From Paraspadella gotoi (lineage: Eukaryota; Chaetognatha), in contig CM119268.1 of assembly GCA_051294375.1 (NCBI GenBank), positions 1,291,218 to 1,355,217 on the forward strand: a stretch of 64,000 nt of DNA, read 5' to 3'. Below, in pieces: positions 21,692-33,739 of the stretch. Position numbers and translations under genes: made by a program. The notes under the pieces are model-generated. The model did not search any database, had not been told where the DNA came from, and worked only from the letters and a program-made list of their open reading frames with translations. Within the stretch, counting starts at the first letter, position 1. Each line of letters begins with the position of its first letter.

Positions 21692-21862
21692 CTGCTTTCG
21701 AAAAGAAACTCAAATAGCGAATCGATCTCCGGTTCGTAATCTTTCCAAAAAATTTCTGTCTTCCTCTTCGTAGATTTTCGCGTAGGCGGCGGCGGAGAGG
21801 GGCACGCCCATCTCCACAGCCTCTCGACGCGTCTCGCAAAAGAGGGGTTCAAGATTGCGTAG
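21692..21862 (-). pseudogene. Noisy duplicate of the exon at 28327-28495
   Basis: Same exon with single-base insertions that break the frame (for example an extra base in the CTCTCGACGCG region). Listed as a likely assembly duplicate, not a separate gene. Confidence 0.7.
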
Positions 21863-21994
21863 CTGGATTTGGTGCGAGGAGAGACGAGAGAGGAGGGGGA
21901 AGAGGGGAGAAGGTGAAGTTGAAAACGCCATCTGTTACCGTTAGCGTTAGAGAACAAGTGAGAAATGATCGAAAATATATATGTATATGTTCCA

Positions 21995-22330
21995 ATATGA
22001 AATTGCGGTTACCAACCAATATAAAAATTATCCATTCATTCTCAAAATAAGCTATCTTGCCCCAGGCCTTTTGTGCGTCTAAGGTCTCCAATCACTTTAA
22101 CAAGATAATGACATATCAGGTCCTGCGCAAGCTTTCAATCATGACAATCTCTCACAGGCTAGGGTTTATTTCACTCCCAGATTACCTGGCTCCTATCAGT
22201 GATTTGGTAAAGATATCAAAGGAATGTTTCAATTGCTTAATGAAAAGACCAACCCTTTAAGGTATCAGATCGGGGAATACTATTTTGTTCTTTCCGCACT
22301 TGCATCAAAATACAAGGAAGGGCCTAAAAT
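21995..22330. repeat. Dispersed ~330-bp repeat (noisy duplicate of 28613-28940)
   Basis: Same element with extra inserted bases. Confidence 0.85.
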
Positions 22331-22407
22331 TTTATTGAAATGTTTAATTCATAGATATTTTTAGTTAGTTCATAATTTTTCCTGAAACATATGTTAAAAA
22401 AAAATAA

Positions 22408-22577
22408 AGTGATCTCACCCTGTATTTCGGTTGTGCGCAAAGGAAAAAGTTTTGGATACTTTCACCGTATTCGGTTTTGTGCGCAAAGAAAGCTGACTCA
22501 CCCTGTATTTTTCGTTGTGCCCGCAAAGAAAGTGACTCACCCTGTATTTTCGGTTGTGCGCAAAGAAAGTGACTCAC
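22408..22577. repeat. 37-bp minisatellite, noisy copy of 29008-29203
   Basis: Five recognisable units of the CTCACCCTGTATTTTCGGTT array; the first two are badly diverged. Confidence 0.85.
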
Positions 22578-22688
22578 CCTGTATTTTCGGTTGTGCGCAA
22601 TCGACGACGGATAAGCAGTCGGTTGCAGTTTTTGCCTGCAGAGCGGAGGTTCGCCTTCGTCTAGTGCGCCGCTAGGGAATACGATTGT
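22578..22688 (-). pseudogene. Noisy duplicate of the exon at 29204-29309
   Basis: Aligns base for base with the cleaner exon but carries five or more single-base insertions that destroy the frame. Confidence 0.7.
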
Positions 22689-23049
22689 CTAAAAGAACCT
22701 GCAATCAGTACATAAAAATGGGCGGGAAGGGAAAAGGGTCTTAACTCTGAGTGAAGCTTTCCGACTTCTTTGTCAATCTCTTAGTCAGGTTGCCATGGCT
22801 CTGGTTCTACTCTAACCCACATTTCATTTCGATTACGTTAGTCAAATGCCAAATTCTACACGTTTCATTCTATTAATCCTTAGAGGCATTCTTCAATTAA
22901 AAGTAGTTCTATTTTTACATTGCATTCTTAATCATACGTTTTATTACATATTCAATTTACTATATGGGCAATTAATTTTCCTTTTTTTCACTCTCTTAAC
23001 TGGATTGAAGTCAATTCATCCATCTTTAAATTTATTCTCATTACTTTCC

Positions 23050-23720
23050 TGGTTATTTTCTTTTCTTTCTTCTTTTCTTTTCTTTTCTTTTCTTTTCTTT
23101 TCCTTTTTTCTTTTCTTTTCTTTTCTTTTCTTTTCTTTCTTTCTTTTCTTTTCTTTTCTTTTCTTTTCTTTCTTCCTTTGCTTTTCTTGTCGTATTCCTT
23201 CTTAAGCCTGCAAACCGCCCACACGTCCCCCATTCCCAGACTTCTTTAAAATTCCCGCGACCGGACAACACTAACGTCGCGGATGATCGTCAGTTTCACT
23301 CAAAAGGGGGTCGCGTCTCCCTTCGCCATTCGCCACTCGGCATTCGCCACTCGCCACTCGCCCCTCTCCCCCTCTCTATGGACCGCTTCGAAACTTCGGC
23401 CACTCTCCATTGACAATCGCCACTTGCCACTTCGCTCGTCTCCAATAGAGCTCTCGTCCACTTGCCACTCGAGCACTTCTCCATTGATCATTCCCCGCCA
23501 CTCTACATTTGACCACTTGCCACTCGCCCAACTCTTCTATTGACCACTTTCGCCACCGCCATTCGCACACTTCTCCAGTGACCATTCGCCAACTCTACAT
23601 TAACCAACTCGCACTTCCCCCAATTTGACCACCTCTGCCGCCACTCTCCAATCGCCACTCTCCAAATTGACCACTCGCCATCGCCAGCCATGCTACCTGC
23701 GGACCTCACTGCGCCACCTC
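23050..23720. repeat. (TTTTC)n tract and GCCACT-rich minisatellite
   Basis: (TTTTC)n pentamers at 23050-23178, then at 23320-23720 a degenerate minisatellite of words such as CGCCACTCTCCATTGACCA and CATTCGCCACTCG, unit about 30-40 bases. Neither is seen in the parallel region 29410-33012. Confidence 0.85.
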
Positions 23721-24148
23721 TCCACCTCAGCTCACTCACCAATCAGATTCTCTTTTCCCTTTAACGCGACCACAGGTTTGAATCCTTCCCTCCATGCTGA
23801 TAGAAGAGCGAGCTGTGGATTCGCTGAGTGTGCCAAGTGACTCCCACATCAGCGCCTCGCCAATGCGTTGGCTGTCGACAGTAGATTGGGAGAGGTTTAA
23901 GTAACATGGCGGGAGGGAAAATGGTTTTACTTTATCTACTATTCTACTTATTCTATTATTTTACTACCCATACAATAATCCAATAGGAAAAAAAGAACAT
24001 TTCCGACGGGAAAGAGTTGTAAAATTTATTTTATTAATATTTAATAAATATAAAAATAATAATAAAAAGAAAAGGTTCAACGAGTTTTTCCGAGTCGCTG
24101 CTAAGTAAATCAAATCTCAGGTTTGTTAGAGTTCATCCTTGTTGTATG

Positions 24149-24186
<38 letters not shown>

Positions 24187-24357
24187 GCTCTCTCTCTCTC
24201 CTCTCTCTCTCTCTGCTCTCTCTCTCTTTTTTATAATTTTAAAACTTTGGCTAAAAATTATTGTCTGTTTTTCTTGTTGTATTTATAATTGTTTTACACC
24301 TCATCAAAAAGAAACGAGATAGAGACGGAGCGACGGGGCAAAAGGCTTCACCCTCAC

Positions 24358-24711
24358 CCGCTAGCTGCAAGATCCTCTTGATCAACAAGAGGACGTGGAT
24401 GCCGTGGAGTTTCTCGTGACCGACCCGCCAGCGACCTCTGTCGTCGGAACGTAAAGGATCCTGTCGCCGACGCCCCGCCTCCCGACGCGCTTCTTTCGAG
24501 TTGTCGCTCGAAACACCACGTAGATCTGATGGGCGCGCCTTCTTTTGTCGGCCGGCGTTCGTTCGTCGAGACTCGTCGACGCCGCCCGGCGTCGCTTCGC
24601 CCCGCAGAAGGGACGCCGTTGGGCGGTGCCACGGCGTCGTCGTCGTATCCGTCGTCGGTCGTCGTCCGTCGTCCGTCGTCGGCGCGGCGGGACTCGTTCA
24701 ATTTCGTCATG
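24358..24711 (-). pseudogene. Noisy duplicate of the first gene A exon (37705-38035)
   Basis: Same sequence with scattered insertions; the ACG/CGT run and the RRAHQIYVVFERH codons are recognisable, the frame is broken. Confidence 0.7.
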
Positions 24712-25769
24712 GTGAAACGAAATTAGAGGAGAAATATAGAGAGGGCGCCGCGGCGCGAACTGGACGATCCACTTGCCAAGGGAGCTTTGCTTTTTTAGGG
24801 GGGGAGGAGGGGTGCTTGAGCCCTTGCAAGAGGTAAAGGAAGTCTGAAAACCTTCGGCAAAAATGGCAATTTTTTTTTAAATATTAGTTTAATAATTAGT
24901 TTGTTTATTGTTGTTTATGACGCCTATTATGAGGCCCATTTCATTTTAGGAAAAAAACTTAATATTTTAGCCCTGGGATGAAGTTTGTAGCGGGACTTCA
25001 TCGTAATTTAGGCTTGTGTCCTTCCATTATATCCATATTCATATATCATAATTACATATCATATCTAATATTCATTTTTTCAAATTCCACGTTCATATAA
25101 AGTGCAAATTTCAGTATCCTTAGTTTCTCATTATCAACAATCTGAATACTTTATCCCAATAGCCCTGAGTTAGGATATTTGCCAGAAGAGGCATATTTTA
25201 TTTGATTGAATATTTTATTTTATTTATTATTTATCACTAGGAAAAACAAAGACAACAAGCAGTATACTTCTTCTTCATCTCTCAACGATCAACAACTAAC
25301 AACTACAGACAATTAACAACCATACAACGATTCCGGATGTATTGCTCGCGGTTTACAATTCCGATCAGANNNNNNNNNNNNNNNNNNNNNNNNNCGAAGG
25401 AGAGCAAACGCGAGGACAGCGATCCGCTTAAATCCTGAGTAGAGAAATAGATTATTAATGGATTCATTAATAAATAAATCCTGAGTGGAGAGAAGGGAAA
25501 TAGATTATTAATAGAATTAATTAATAAATAGAATCCTGAGTCAGAGAAAGAGAAACTAGATAATAAAATTCATAAAATTTTATTTTTGTTTTCAACCACG
25601 TTTAAAATAAAAAAGAAGATCACAAATGCTGTTGCGCTGATGAAGACTGACTGCCTAACCAAAAACATGTCCCGCTTTGTTCTATCAAACATCATTGTTG
25701 TTGGAAGAAAATAAAAAATTTGTTAAGTAATAAACAATTAGATAAAATAAACTTTATATTATAACATTA

Positions 25770-26370
25770 TTATATGAAATTGTACACCATATAAAAAATT
25801 ATCCATTCATTTTAATAATAAGCTATCTTGCCCTGACTTTTGGACAGGCTTTGGTGGTTTAAGAGCCTCCATCACTCTTACAAGATAATGACATAGCAGG
25901 TCCGTGCAAGCTTTCAATCAAGATCTCTCACCAGTCCTCGTTTATTCTCACTCCCAGACGTGCCTGGCTTCCCTATCAATGGAAGTGGTATAATATTTCA
26001 AAGAATGTTTCAATTGTATGAAAAGACCACTCCCTAAGTATTAGATCGGGAATATACTAGTATGTACTCCGCACTAGCATCAAAATACAAGGAGCTGAAT
26101 TTATGAAATTGCGTACCACCAATATAAAAATTATTCATTCATTTAATAAATAAGCTATCTTGCCCCTGACTTTGGACACAGCTTTGGTGGTTTAAGGCCT
26201 TCCATCACTCTTACAAGATAATATGACATAGCAGGTCCCTGCAAGCTTTCAATCAAGACTCTCTCACAGTCTCGTTTATTCACTCCCAAGAGTGCCTGGG
26301 CTTCCCTATCAATGAAGTCGGTATAATATTATTTCAAAGAATGTTTCAATTGTATGAAAAGACCACTCGT
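25770..26370. repeat. Two tandem copies of the dispersed ~330-bp repeat
   Basis: Copies 25770-26105 and 26102-26370, head to tail, sharing CTCACAGTCTCGTTTATTCA-type core words. Confidence 0.9.
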
Positions 26371-26715
26371 ACTTTTCGTATGATTTAATTCTAACTTGGC
26401 CAAAATATTTATTGATCTCGAAAATTCGTTTTCAACGAATCGATTGATTATTCCTAAATAGAGAAAATGTAGGAAAAATGTACAGAAAAAAATAGGAATT
26501 TTGAATAGTCTTACATCTCTGAATTTCAGTTCGTAAACAATTGAAAGTTTCCTATGAATTTAAAACATTTCCCCTTTCTTCGACAATAACAACAACTATG
26601 AGAAAGACGACGACGACGACGACGACGACGACGACTGAGAAAATCCTTAAGTTGAAAGCGAAAATATTAGTCAGGATTTTCTGGCGACATCGAGCAATTT
26701 AAACTGCGAGAGAGT

Positions 26716-26747
<32 letters not shown>

Positions 26748-26918
26748 NNNNNNNNNNNNNNNNNNNNNNNNNNNNNNNNNNNNNNNNNNNNNNNNNNNNN
26801 NNNNNNNNNNNNNNNNNNNNNNNNNNNNNNNNNNNNNNNNNNNNNNNNNNNNNNNNNNNNNNNNNNNNNNNNNNNNNNNNNNNNNNNNNNNNNNNNNNNN
26901 NNNNNNNNNNNNNNNNNN

Positions 26919-26954
<36 letters not shown>

Positions 26955-28059
26955 GTCATGTGGGATTATGAATTCAGATGCAAAATTGCTTCCTCATACT
27001 CGGCTTCCCTACAAATCTCTCACATCGGTTGTGAGCAAAGTCTTAAGTTCGCAAATGGATTCATATTGTTAGTTAAATCCATACATTTCTTNNNNNNNNN
27101 NNNNNNNNNNNNNNNNNNNNNNNNNNNNNNNNNNNNNNNNNNNNNNNNNNNNNNNNNNNNNNNNNNNNNNNNNNNNNNNNNNNNNNNNNNNNNNNNNNNN
27201 NNNNNNNNNNNNNNNNNNNNNNNNNNNNNNNNNNNNNNNNNNNNNNNNNNNNNNNNNNNNNNNNNNNNNNNNNNNNNNNNNNNNNNNNNNNNNNNNNNNN
27301 NNNNNNNNNNNNNNNNNNNNNNNNNNNNNNNNNNNNNNNNNNNNNNNNNNNNNNNNNNNNNNNNNNNNNNNNNNNNNNNNNNNNNNNNNNNNNNNNNNNN
27401 NNNNNNNNNNNNNNNNNNNNNNNNNNNNNNNNNNNNNNNNNNNNNNNNNNNNNNNNNNNNNNNNNNNNNNNNNNNNNNNNNNNTAATTAAATATAGATGA
27501 AAACAATTTTTTTTATTCATCCATAATCCACTTAAGTGGTGTTCTTAATCTTTCTCCTTCCAATCGAAAACAAAGGGATGCANNNNNNNNNNNNNNNNNN
27601 NNNNNNNNNNNNNNNNNNNNNNNNNNNNNNNNNNNNNNNNNNNNNNNNNNNNNNNNNNNNNNNNNNNNNNNNNNNNNNNNNNNNNNNNNNNNNNNNNNNN
27701 NNNNNNNNNNNNNNNNNNNNNNNNNNNNNNNNNNNNNNNNNNNNNNNNNNNNNNNNNNNNNNNNNNNNNNNNNNNNNNNNNNNNNNNNNNNNNNNNNNNN
27801 NNNNNNNNNNNNNAAAATTAGTTATTTAAAACCCAATTCTGGCCTCTTTGACTATGTTCAAAATTAAAGAAATTGAATTCATTTCCCTGGATCCATTTAC
27901 ATCCTACAATCAATTTAAATATTGTTCGCTAAAAATTTTAAATAAAAAACTCAAAGGCGAAAACAATTTTATTTTTCAATCTCTCCTTTGTTCCTTCAAC
28001 CGGAAACATCACCACCAGGCCATATTTTTTAGAAGCGACCCTTTTCAGCTTAAAATTTT

Positions 28060-28200
28060 GGTTTAGGTTTAGGTTTAAAGATTAATTTAGGTATTAGGAT
28101 TAGCCGTTAGAGATTAGGATTAGGGGTTAGGATTAATTATTTGGGATAAAGGTAAGGGATTACGTTTGGGATTAGAGTTCAGGATTAGGAAATAACAATT
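28060..28200. repeat. Degenerate TTAGG-like repeat
   Basis: GGTTTAGG, ATTAGGATTAGG, GGGGTTAGGATTA and related words recur in ~140 bases on the + strand (noisy duplicate at 21420-21560). Opposite orientation to the CCCTAA-like patch at 7530-7680. Confidence 0.6.
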
Positions 28201-28326
28201 ATGGTTGAGGATTAAGTTTTTAAAAATTCGTTTAAAATATATCAAGGCTAAAATTAAGTTTAAGGACTAATTAACAGAAATTGGGCGCTTTCAAAAAATA
28301 GTGCACGACCCCATTCTATCGCTAAC

Positions 28327-28495
28327 CTGCTTTCGAAAGAAACTCAATAGCGAATCGATCTCCGGTTCGTAATCTTTCCAAAACAATTTTCTGTCTTCCT
28401 CTTCGTAGATTTTCGCGTAGGCGGCGGCGGAGAGGGGCACGCCCATCTCCACGTCCTCTCGACGCGTCTCGCAAAAGGGGTTCAAGATTGCGTAG
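28327..28495 (-). CDS. Gene A, third exon
   Basis: 169-nt minus-strand exon, acceptor cctaaatccag, donor AAGCAG|gttagc. It encodes (G)YAILNPFCETRREDVEMGVP, then LSAAAYAKIYEEEDRKLFWK and DYEPEIDSLLSFFRKQ. Entry phase (GG plus C gives Gly) fits the exon at 29204-29309 exactly. Looks like a mostly helical conserved segment; family not recognised. Confidence 0.75.
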
Positions 28496-28612
28496 CTGGA
28501 TTTAGGAGAGAGAGAGAGAGAGGGAGAGGGAGAGAGGTGAATTGAAAACGCCATCTGTTACCGTTAGCGTTAAGAACAAGTAGAATGATCGAAAATATAT
28601 ATGTATATGTTC

Positions 28613-28940
28613 AATATGAAATTGGTACAACCAATATAAAAATTATCCATTCATTTCATAAATAAGCTATCTTGCCCCAGGCTTTGGTGGTCTAAGGTCT
28701 CCATCACTTTAACAAGATAATGACATATCAGGTCCCTGCAAGCTTTCAATCATGAATCTCTCACAGGCTAGTTTATTCACTCCCAGATTACCTGGCTTCC
28801 CTATCAGTGAAGTGGTAAAGATATCAAAGAATGTTTCAATTGTATGAAAAGACCAACCCTTTAAGTATCAGATCGGGGAATACTATTTTGTTCTCCGCAC
28901 TTGCATCAAAATACAAGGAGCTAAAATTTATGAAATTGTT
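28613..28940. repeat. Dispersed ~330-bp repeat
   Basis: Slightly diverged copy (CAGGCTTTGGTGGTCTAAGG, TCAGTGAAGTGG). Confidence 0.9.
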
Positions 28941-29007
28941 TAATTCATAGATATTTTTAGTTAGTTTCATAATTTTTTTCCCTTGAAAACATATGTAAAA
29001 AAAAATA

Positions 29008-29228
29008 AAGTGACTCACCCTGTATTTTCGGTTGTGCGCAAAGAAAGTGACTCACCCTGTATTTTCGGTTGTGCGCAAAGAAAGTGACTCACCCTGTATT
29101 TTCGGTTGTGCGCAAAGAAAGTGACTCACCCTGTATTTTCGGTTGTGCGCAAAGAAAGTGACTCACCCTGTATTTTCGGTTGTGCGCAAAGAAAGTGACT
29201 CACCCTGTATTTTCGGTTGTGCGCAAAT
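29008..29228. repeat. Six 37-bp units duplicating an exon end and its splice donor
   Basis: GTGACTCACCCTGTATTTTC + GGTTGTGCGCAAAGAAA repeats six times with identical sequence, at a 37-bp period (unit starts near 29010, 29047, 29084, 29121, 29158, 29195). On the minus strand each unit reads GCGCACAACCGAAAATACAGG|GTGAGTCAC in two blocks: the last 21 coding bases of the exon at 29204-29309 plus a consensus donor. Confidence 0.97.
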
Positions 29229-29309
29229 CGACGACGGTAAAGCAGTCGGTGCAGTTTTGCTGCAGAGCGAGTTCGCCTTCGTCAGTCGCCGCTAGGGGAA
29301 TCGATTTGT
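29204..29309 (-). CDS. Gene A, second exon
   Basis: 106-nt minus-strand exon, acceptor gttctttag, donor ACAGG|gtgagt. It encodes (D)KSIPLAATDEGELALQQNCT, then DCFTVVDLRTTENT. Entry phase (G plus AC gives Asp) matches the first exon; exit phase (GG) matches the third. The end of this exon is the seed of the 37-bp array just downstream, so six identical donors are available in a row. Function unknown. Confidence 0.78.
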
Positions 29310-29409
29310 CTAAAGAACTGAATAGTAATAAAAATGGGCGGGAGAGGGAAAGGGTCTTAACTCTGAGGTGAAGCCTTTCCGACTTCTTTGTCAATCTCTT
29401 AGTCAGGTT

Positions 29410-32400
29410 AGTACTCTACAGTGTGCCTAAGTTGCATTCCTATATCAGTGACTCATTGGCGGTTGTCGGGCGAGAGTTTTGCGGCTATCTCGTTCAATCG
29501 TACCGAGTGAGCGACATTCGCCTGTCCGTCCCCTTGACCTATCTGTCTCGTCGCCCCTCCCTCCGCCCCTTTTTCATGCGTCGCGCGCCATCATCGTCAT
29601 TGCTTTCATCATTCGTCGTCTTATTTTTTTACGCTGTTTGACGTCGTTCTCATTGTCGTCGAACCAATACGTTATCGACGTCCTCTGCGCTCACGACTTG
29701 TCAATGCGACAGGCGACACGGTTGTCTCCATTTTTTATTTCCGGCTTTCGATCGGCCCCCCATTTTTGTCTCGTCACGGGTGGCTGAAGCTCGACGTGAC
29801 GCCTATGGTTGTTGTGACTGTTGCCCGAGCTCACAACATTATTGAATATCGTGACCGTTTCTTTATTTCTTTTCTCAAGTTAGCTTAAAATATTTACAGT
29901 GTTCAACGGATTTGCGTTCTTCGTGAGAAAAAGTAGATAATTTGTTATGATAAGTTTCATATAATTTTATAGCACAATTATAGTACCGTATGAACGGCTT
30001 ATTAGGCAATTTCGAATATTGTCAGCGCTCATACAGTTGAGAGTGAGAGGCTTCGTTTTCAGTGCTTTCGACTTAAAATGGTTCCAGGTTTATTTTCGCC
30101 GCCAAGGGGTGCACATTCATCACAAGGCAGTTACTCGCGCCATAACAGTTCATGCATCACGGCAATTTTCACGCCTGACAGCGATTTTCAACGGCGTAAA
30201 CAGGTGCAGTTCTAACACATTGGGGCGATGCATATGTCGCGACTATGAATTGCGACGAGCGCAGGCTATGCGTTGTCTTACTCTGGGGCAAGCCGCGGTC
30301 TCCAGCCGCGAAACAGAAAGTGAGACCAGAATGGAGATTCGCGCAGTGGCGCGATGGTCAATGTATAGAAGTGGCGAATGGGTCACTGCGAGAGGTGTTG
30401 TTTGAAAATGGCGGAGTAAGTGGCTGAGAGCTCGTAAAATTTCCGCACGTGGTCCGAATATGAGATTGTTAAAAGAAAGAGTTGCGCGATGTGTAGGCGA
30501 CGAAAGTGAGTCAATTTTTAGTGCTATGTATTAAACTTTAAATGTGCAGGCTAAGGGCCGTCAAGGCTACCTGCTCAGCTATTACATCAAGTCGTAATGC
30601 TATATACCCCCACAATGGAAGAGGGACAGTTAATCTATGAAATAAAAGCAACTTCTTTTCAAAGATGTCCTCGGAGTCCGGCGACTTCAGTCTACAGAGT
30701 TTTGAGGCATAAAAAAAAAAACAACACAGTCGTTGCCGCTCGAGTTGTTGCGCTGGCGCGTGTACTTAGGATAGAGGTCAGTCGTTCTAAGTCTGATTCT
30801 TAGAAGCGTCTTATCTACTCTGCCCTTCCCCTTGCATTCAGTCTCTCTCCCTCGCTTCCCCCCCCCCATCTTCTTAATATTCAATAAGTTATACCCTTTA
30901 ACGCGTCTTACGCACCATTTGTTCGCTCCCCACCCGCACAATAAACATCACTTTTCAGCAATCCTTTGTCATTTCCGCTCTGTGATACATCAACAAAGTA
31001 TTTTGGCCTAATCCCCTTTCTTTTACCTTTTAGAAATTATTGTACTCTTTTTTTATTTTGCTTTTTTTCTTTTTTTTTGTTCACTCCCTTTTTTCTGTTT
31101 TTTTTTTAATTCGACCTCGGCAAAACTCACGATTTCTTTGATTACAGTTTTTCACGTTTCAGTCGATTTTCTTTCCAAGGATTGATTTTTTTTTTATTCT
31201 TCGTTTTCGTTTGTGCAAGGACATCCTCTTTATTTGTTGGTAATACCCAAAAAATAAAGAAAAAAATAGTAGCAAAAATCGAGAAGCCAAAAAATTGGGA
31301 CGGCCGCCACTTAGTGAGGTGAGCTGAGGTATTAGTTTTTGGTATCTTGCTCCACATGTTTTGAAGTAGGAAAAAAAAAATCACACACGCAAAAGCAAGG
31401 CCGTTCGTCTTCAGGCATCTCAGCCACGAAAAAAAAAACAACTAATGGGAACTGGGTCAAATAAGAGCAGTGCGTGGCGCGTTCTTATGGTTTTCCGGAT
31501 TCAAGTACTACGGTCTTCAGCTCTCGAGTCTCGCCATCGACTCCGGATGCGAGACCCGAATAGCAGCACCGGGATCGAGACCTCGGATAAAGGGCACTTA
31601 AGGCATTGAGACGATGGAAGTTTGACAGGTCGAGAAAGGGCGAATTCTCGAAAAGTTGAATGTCGAGGCGCTCGCACGGGAAATGCGCTGGCTTTGGAAA
31701 AGAACATGACAACAACGACGACAAAACTAAAACTCCCTTCGCGCTGCAAGCTCGTTCGCGTTTAGATGGCCGGAAATTAGGCCCGGCATACTGAGTTTTC
31801 TGATTTACGAGTCCTGGAGGAAGCTTTGGTCCCCTTGAGAACCGATTATTTCGTTACGGACATTAGTTAAGCTCGTACGTGATTGAGCGCATCGAGCACG
31901 TAACGAATATCGCGAAGTATTTCAGAGCGCCCAACAGCTGGGGCCTGCTTTTTTTTTTTCGTGCGAGTTGGCTTTTAACGGGTCGTTTTGTTGTTTCTGG
32001 ACAAGGCAAGAGGGCAAAAACTCAGAGATTCGGAAATCATCACGGAGGCCTCACGCTTGCGGGTTCAATAGCCAACAATCGATTGCCTCTCGCAGAACGC
32101 GCAATTATGCCAGGCTATCGATTCCCGTTCCTCGTTGGCAGTATTGGCAGTGATAGAAAAAGCCCATTGCCAGCGTTAACTGCTGGTCGAAGCATCAGCG
32201 CGGACGTCCTCTCGCTTGTCGCCCTCTTTATGTATCTTGTTGGCATATATATTATACTAAACCGCTCTCTGCATTGTACCCAACTCGCTGTGACGGTACT
32301 TCGCGCCTCTTAAGCTTTATGTCCTGTTTTTTTTCGTCCCTTCTCTCATGCCTTTTGGGTCGTCTTCATAATGCCGTTCCCTGATACAGTCAGGACGCGT

Positions 32401-33012
32401 AGAGATCGCGTGCTCTCGAATCAAAGCGATCGGCCGGGCCCCACCTTCACTCTCTGTAGCTCGTCCGCCGCCCGTTCCGAGTGTGGCTTACTCAAGTGCG
32501 TATCATAATCCCGCCTGTCCCTCTGAGCTACGAGACTGCACCTTGGATTAAAGCTTTTCCTACTCTCGAATCACTCCATTACCTTATACTGTCGGTTAAC
32601 ATTCGTTGCTTCTTCTTTTCTTTTCATAATCTTCCTTTCTTTCATATGTTACTTCTCTCTTACTTCCTTCATATACTTTCTCTATACAGTACTATCCTCC
32701 TGACATTTTTTAAGAAGACGGCACGCTTAGGGCGTCGCTCGCATATATGGTCTCTTGTAAATACTGATTAGTGTGTCTCGTCGCGACGTCTGCTTACTGC
32801 TCGTTCGTCACGTGGAACACTCGCGCGGAGAGATTTTCAGACCTCAAGGCGATGCTACCCGATTCGGTTATACGTCCGTAAAGGACCACATCGAGCGTTA
32901 TTCGATGGGGGTAAGAAACCTATCAAATCCCCCCCCCCACGTCCTTCCTCCCAAATAAAAGATAAAAAAAAACGCGCGGTTCGCAGTGTACCAATGTGGC
33001 TAGTCCCCTATT
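29410..33012. other. 3.6-kb segment of unlike composition, no gene recognised
   Basis: Between repeat-rich flanks lies sequence with balanced base content, high complexity and almost no simple repeats until ~31000. Frames are closed often and I find no spliced gene or known element. It sits in an intron of gene A between exons 1 and 2 and is absent from the parallel copy (replaced by 22790-23720). It ends in a 25-N gap (33013-33037). Confidence 0.5.
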
Positions 33013-33037
33013 NNNNNNNNNNNNNNNNNNNNNNNNN

Positions 33038-33704
33038 CGCCACTCACCACGGATCTCTTCCCTTTAACGCGACCACAGGTTTGAATCCTTCCTCCATGCT
33101 GAAGAAGAGGGAGCTGTGGATCGCGTGTGCCAAGTGATCCACATCAAGCGCCTCGCCATCGTTGGCTGTCGACCAGTAGATTGGGAGAGTTAAGTAACAT
33201 GGCGGGAAAATTGGTTTTTGACTTATCTACTATTCTACTATTCTATTATATACTATACAATATCAAGAAAAAAAGAAATTTCCCGAGGGAAAAGTTTAAA
33301 ATTTTATTTTTATTAATATTTTAATAAATATAAAAATAATAATAAAAATCTTAAAAAGCATAAAGATCGAGCCGCTTTCGATAGTAACCAATATTGTTAT
33401 GAGCGATGTAGACCAAATATATGATGCGATATGATAACCAAATATTGAACAGCGATGATAACACCAATAATTGATGCGATATAAACAAAATGAGCTGATG
33501 TGATGATAAATCAAAAATGGAATTGATTGCCGGTGATAGTCATTCATTGATATGGATCGATAATCAATTCATTGATACCGATGATAGTCATCTTTTATTG
33601 CCGATGTTAGTGATTCATTGACGCGCTGATCATTCATCGTAAATAAAAACAAACAAATGCGTGTATGAGTGAAAGAGAGAGAGAGAGAGAGAGATAGAGA
33701 AGAG

Positions 33705-33739
<35 letters not shown>

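Larger units (their letters stand above)
18646..25369. other. Indel-rich abbreviated duplicate of 25395-38640
   Basis: Long stretches align in order to 25395-29400 (with 18614-22790), 33038-33345 (with 23720-24060) and 37450-38640 (with 24060-25369). Differences are mostly single-base insertions and homopolymer changes. It ends in a gap of exactly 25 N. Two stretches, 29410-33012 and 33345-37450, have no full counterpart here; 22790-23720 replaces the first. Best explained as uncorrected long-read gap filling or a poorly resolved second haplotype. Confidence 0.8.
25395..28326 (-). other. Intronic sequence of gene A with three N gaps
   Basis: Two dispersed-element copies (25770-26370), an A-rich part, a (GAC)n run (26609-26635), GA tracts flanking a gap (26748-26918), further gaps at 27092-27483 and 27583-27813. 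The second gap hides the counterpart of the exon at 20711-20840. Confidence 0.6.

Noticed and set aside
23283-23840. Frames over the GCCACT minisatellite
   Set aside because: Open on both strands because of the repeat; no other support.
29008-29228. CRISPR-like array of 37-bp direct repeats
   Set aside because: Units are contiguous with no spacers, lie at an exon border, and the genome is animal; it is a minisatellite.
29423-30427. Candidate small genes in the compositional island
   Set aside because: Frames are short, no domain or splice pattern, and absent in the parallel copy.
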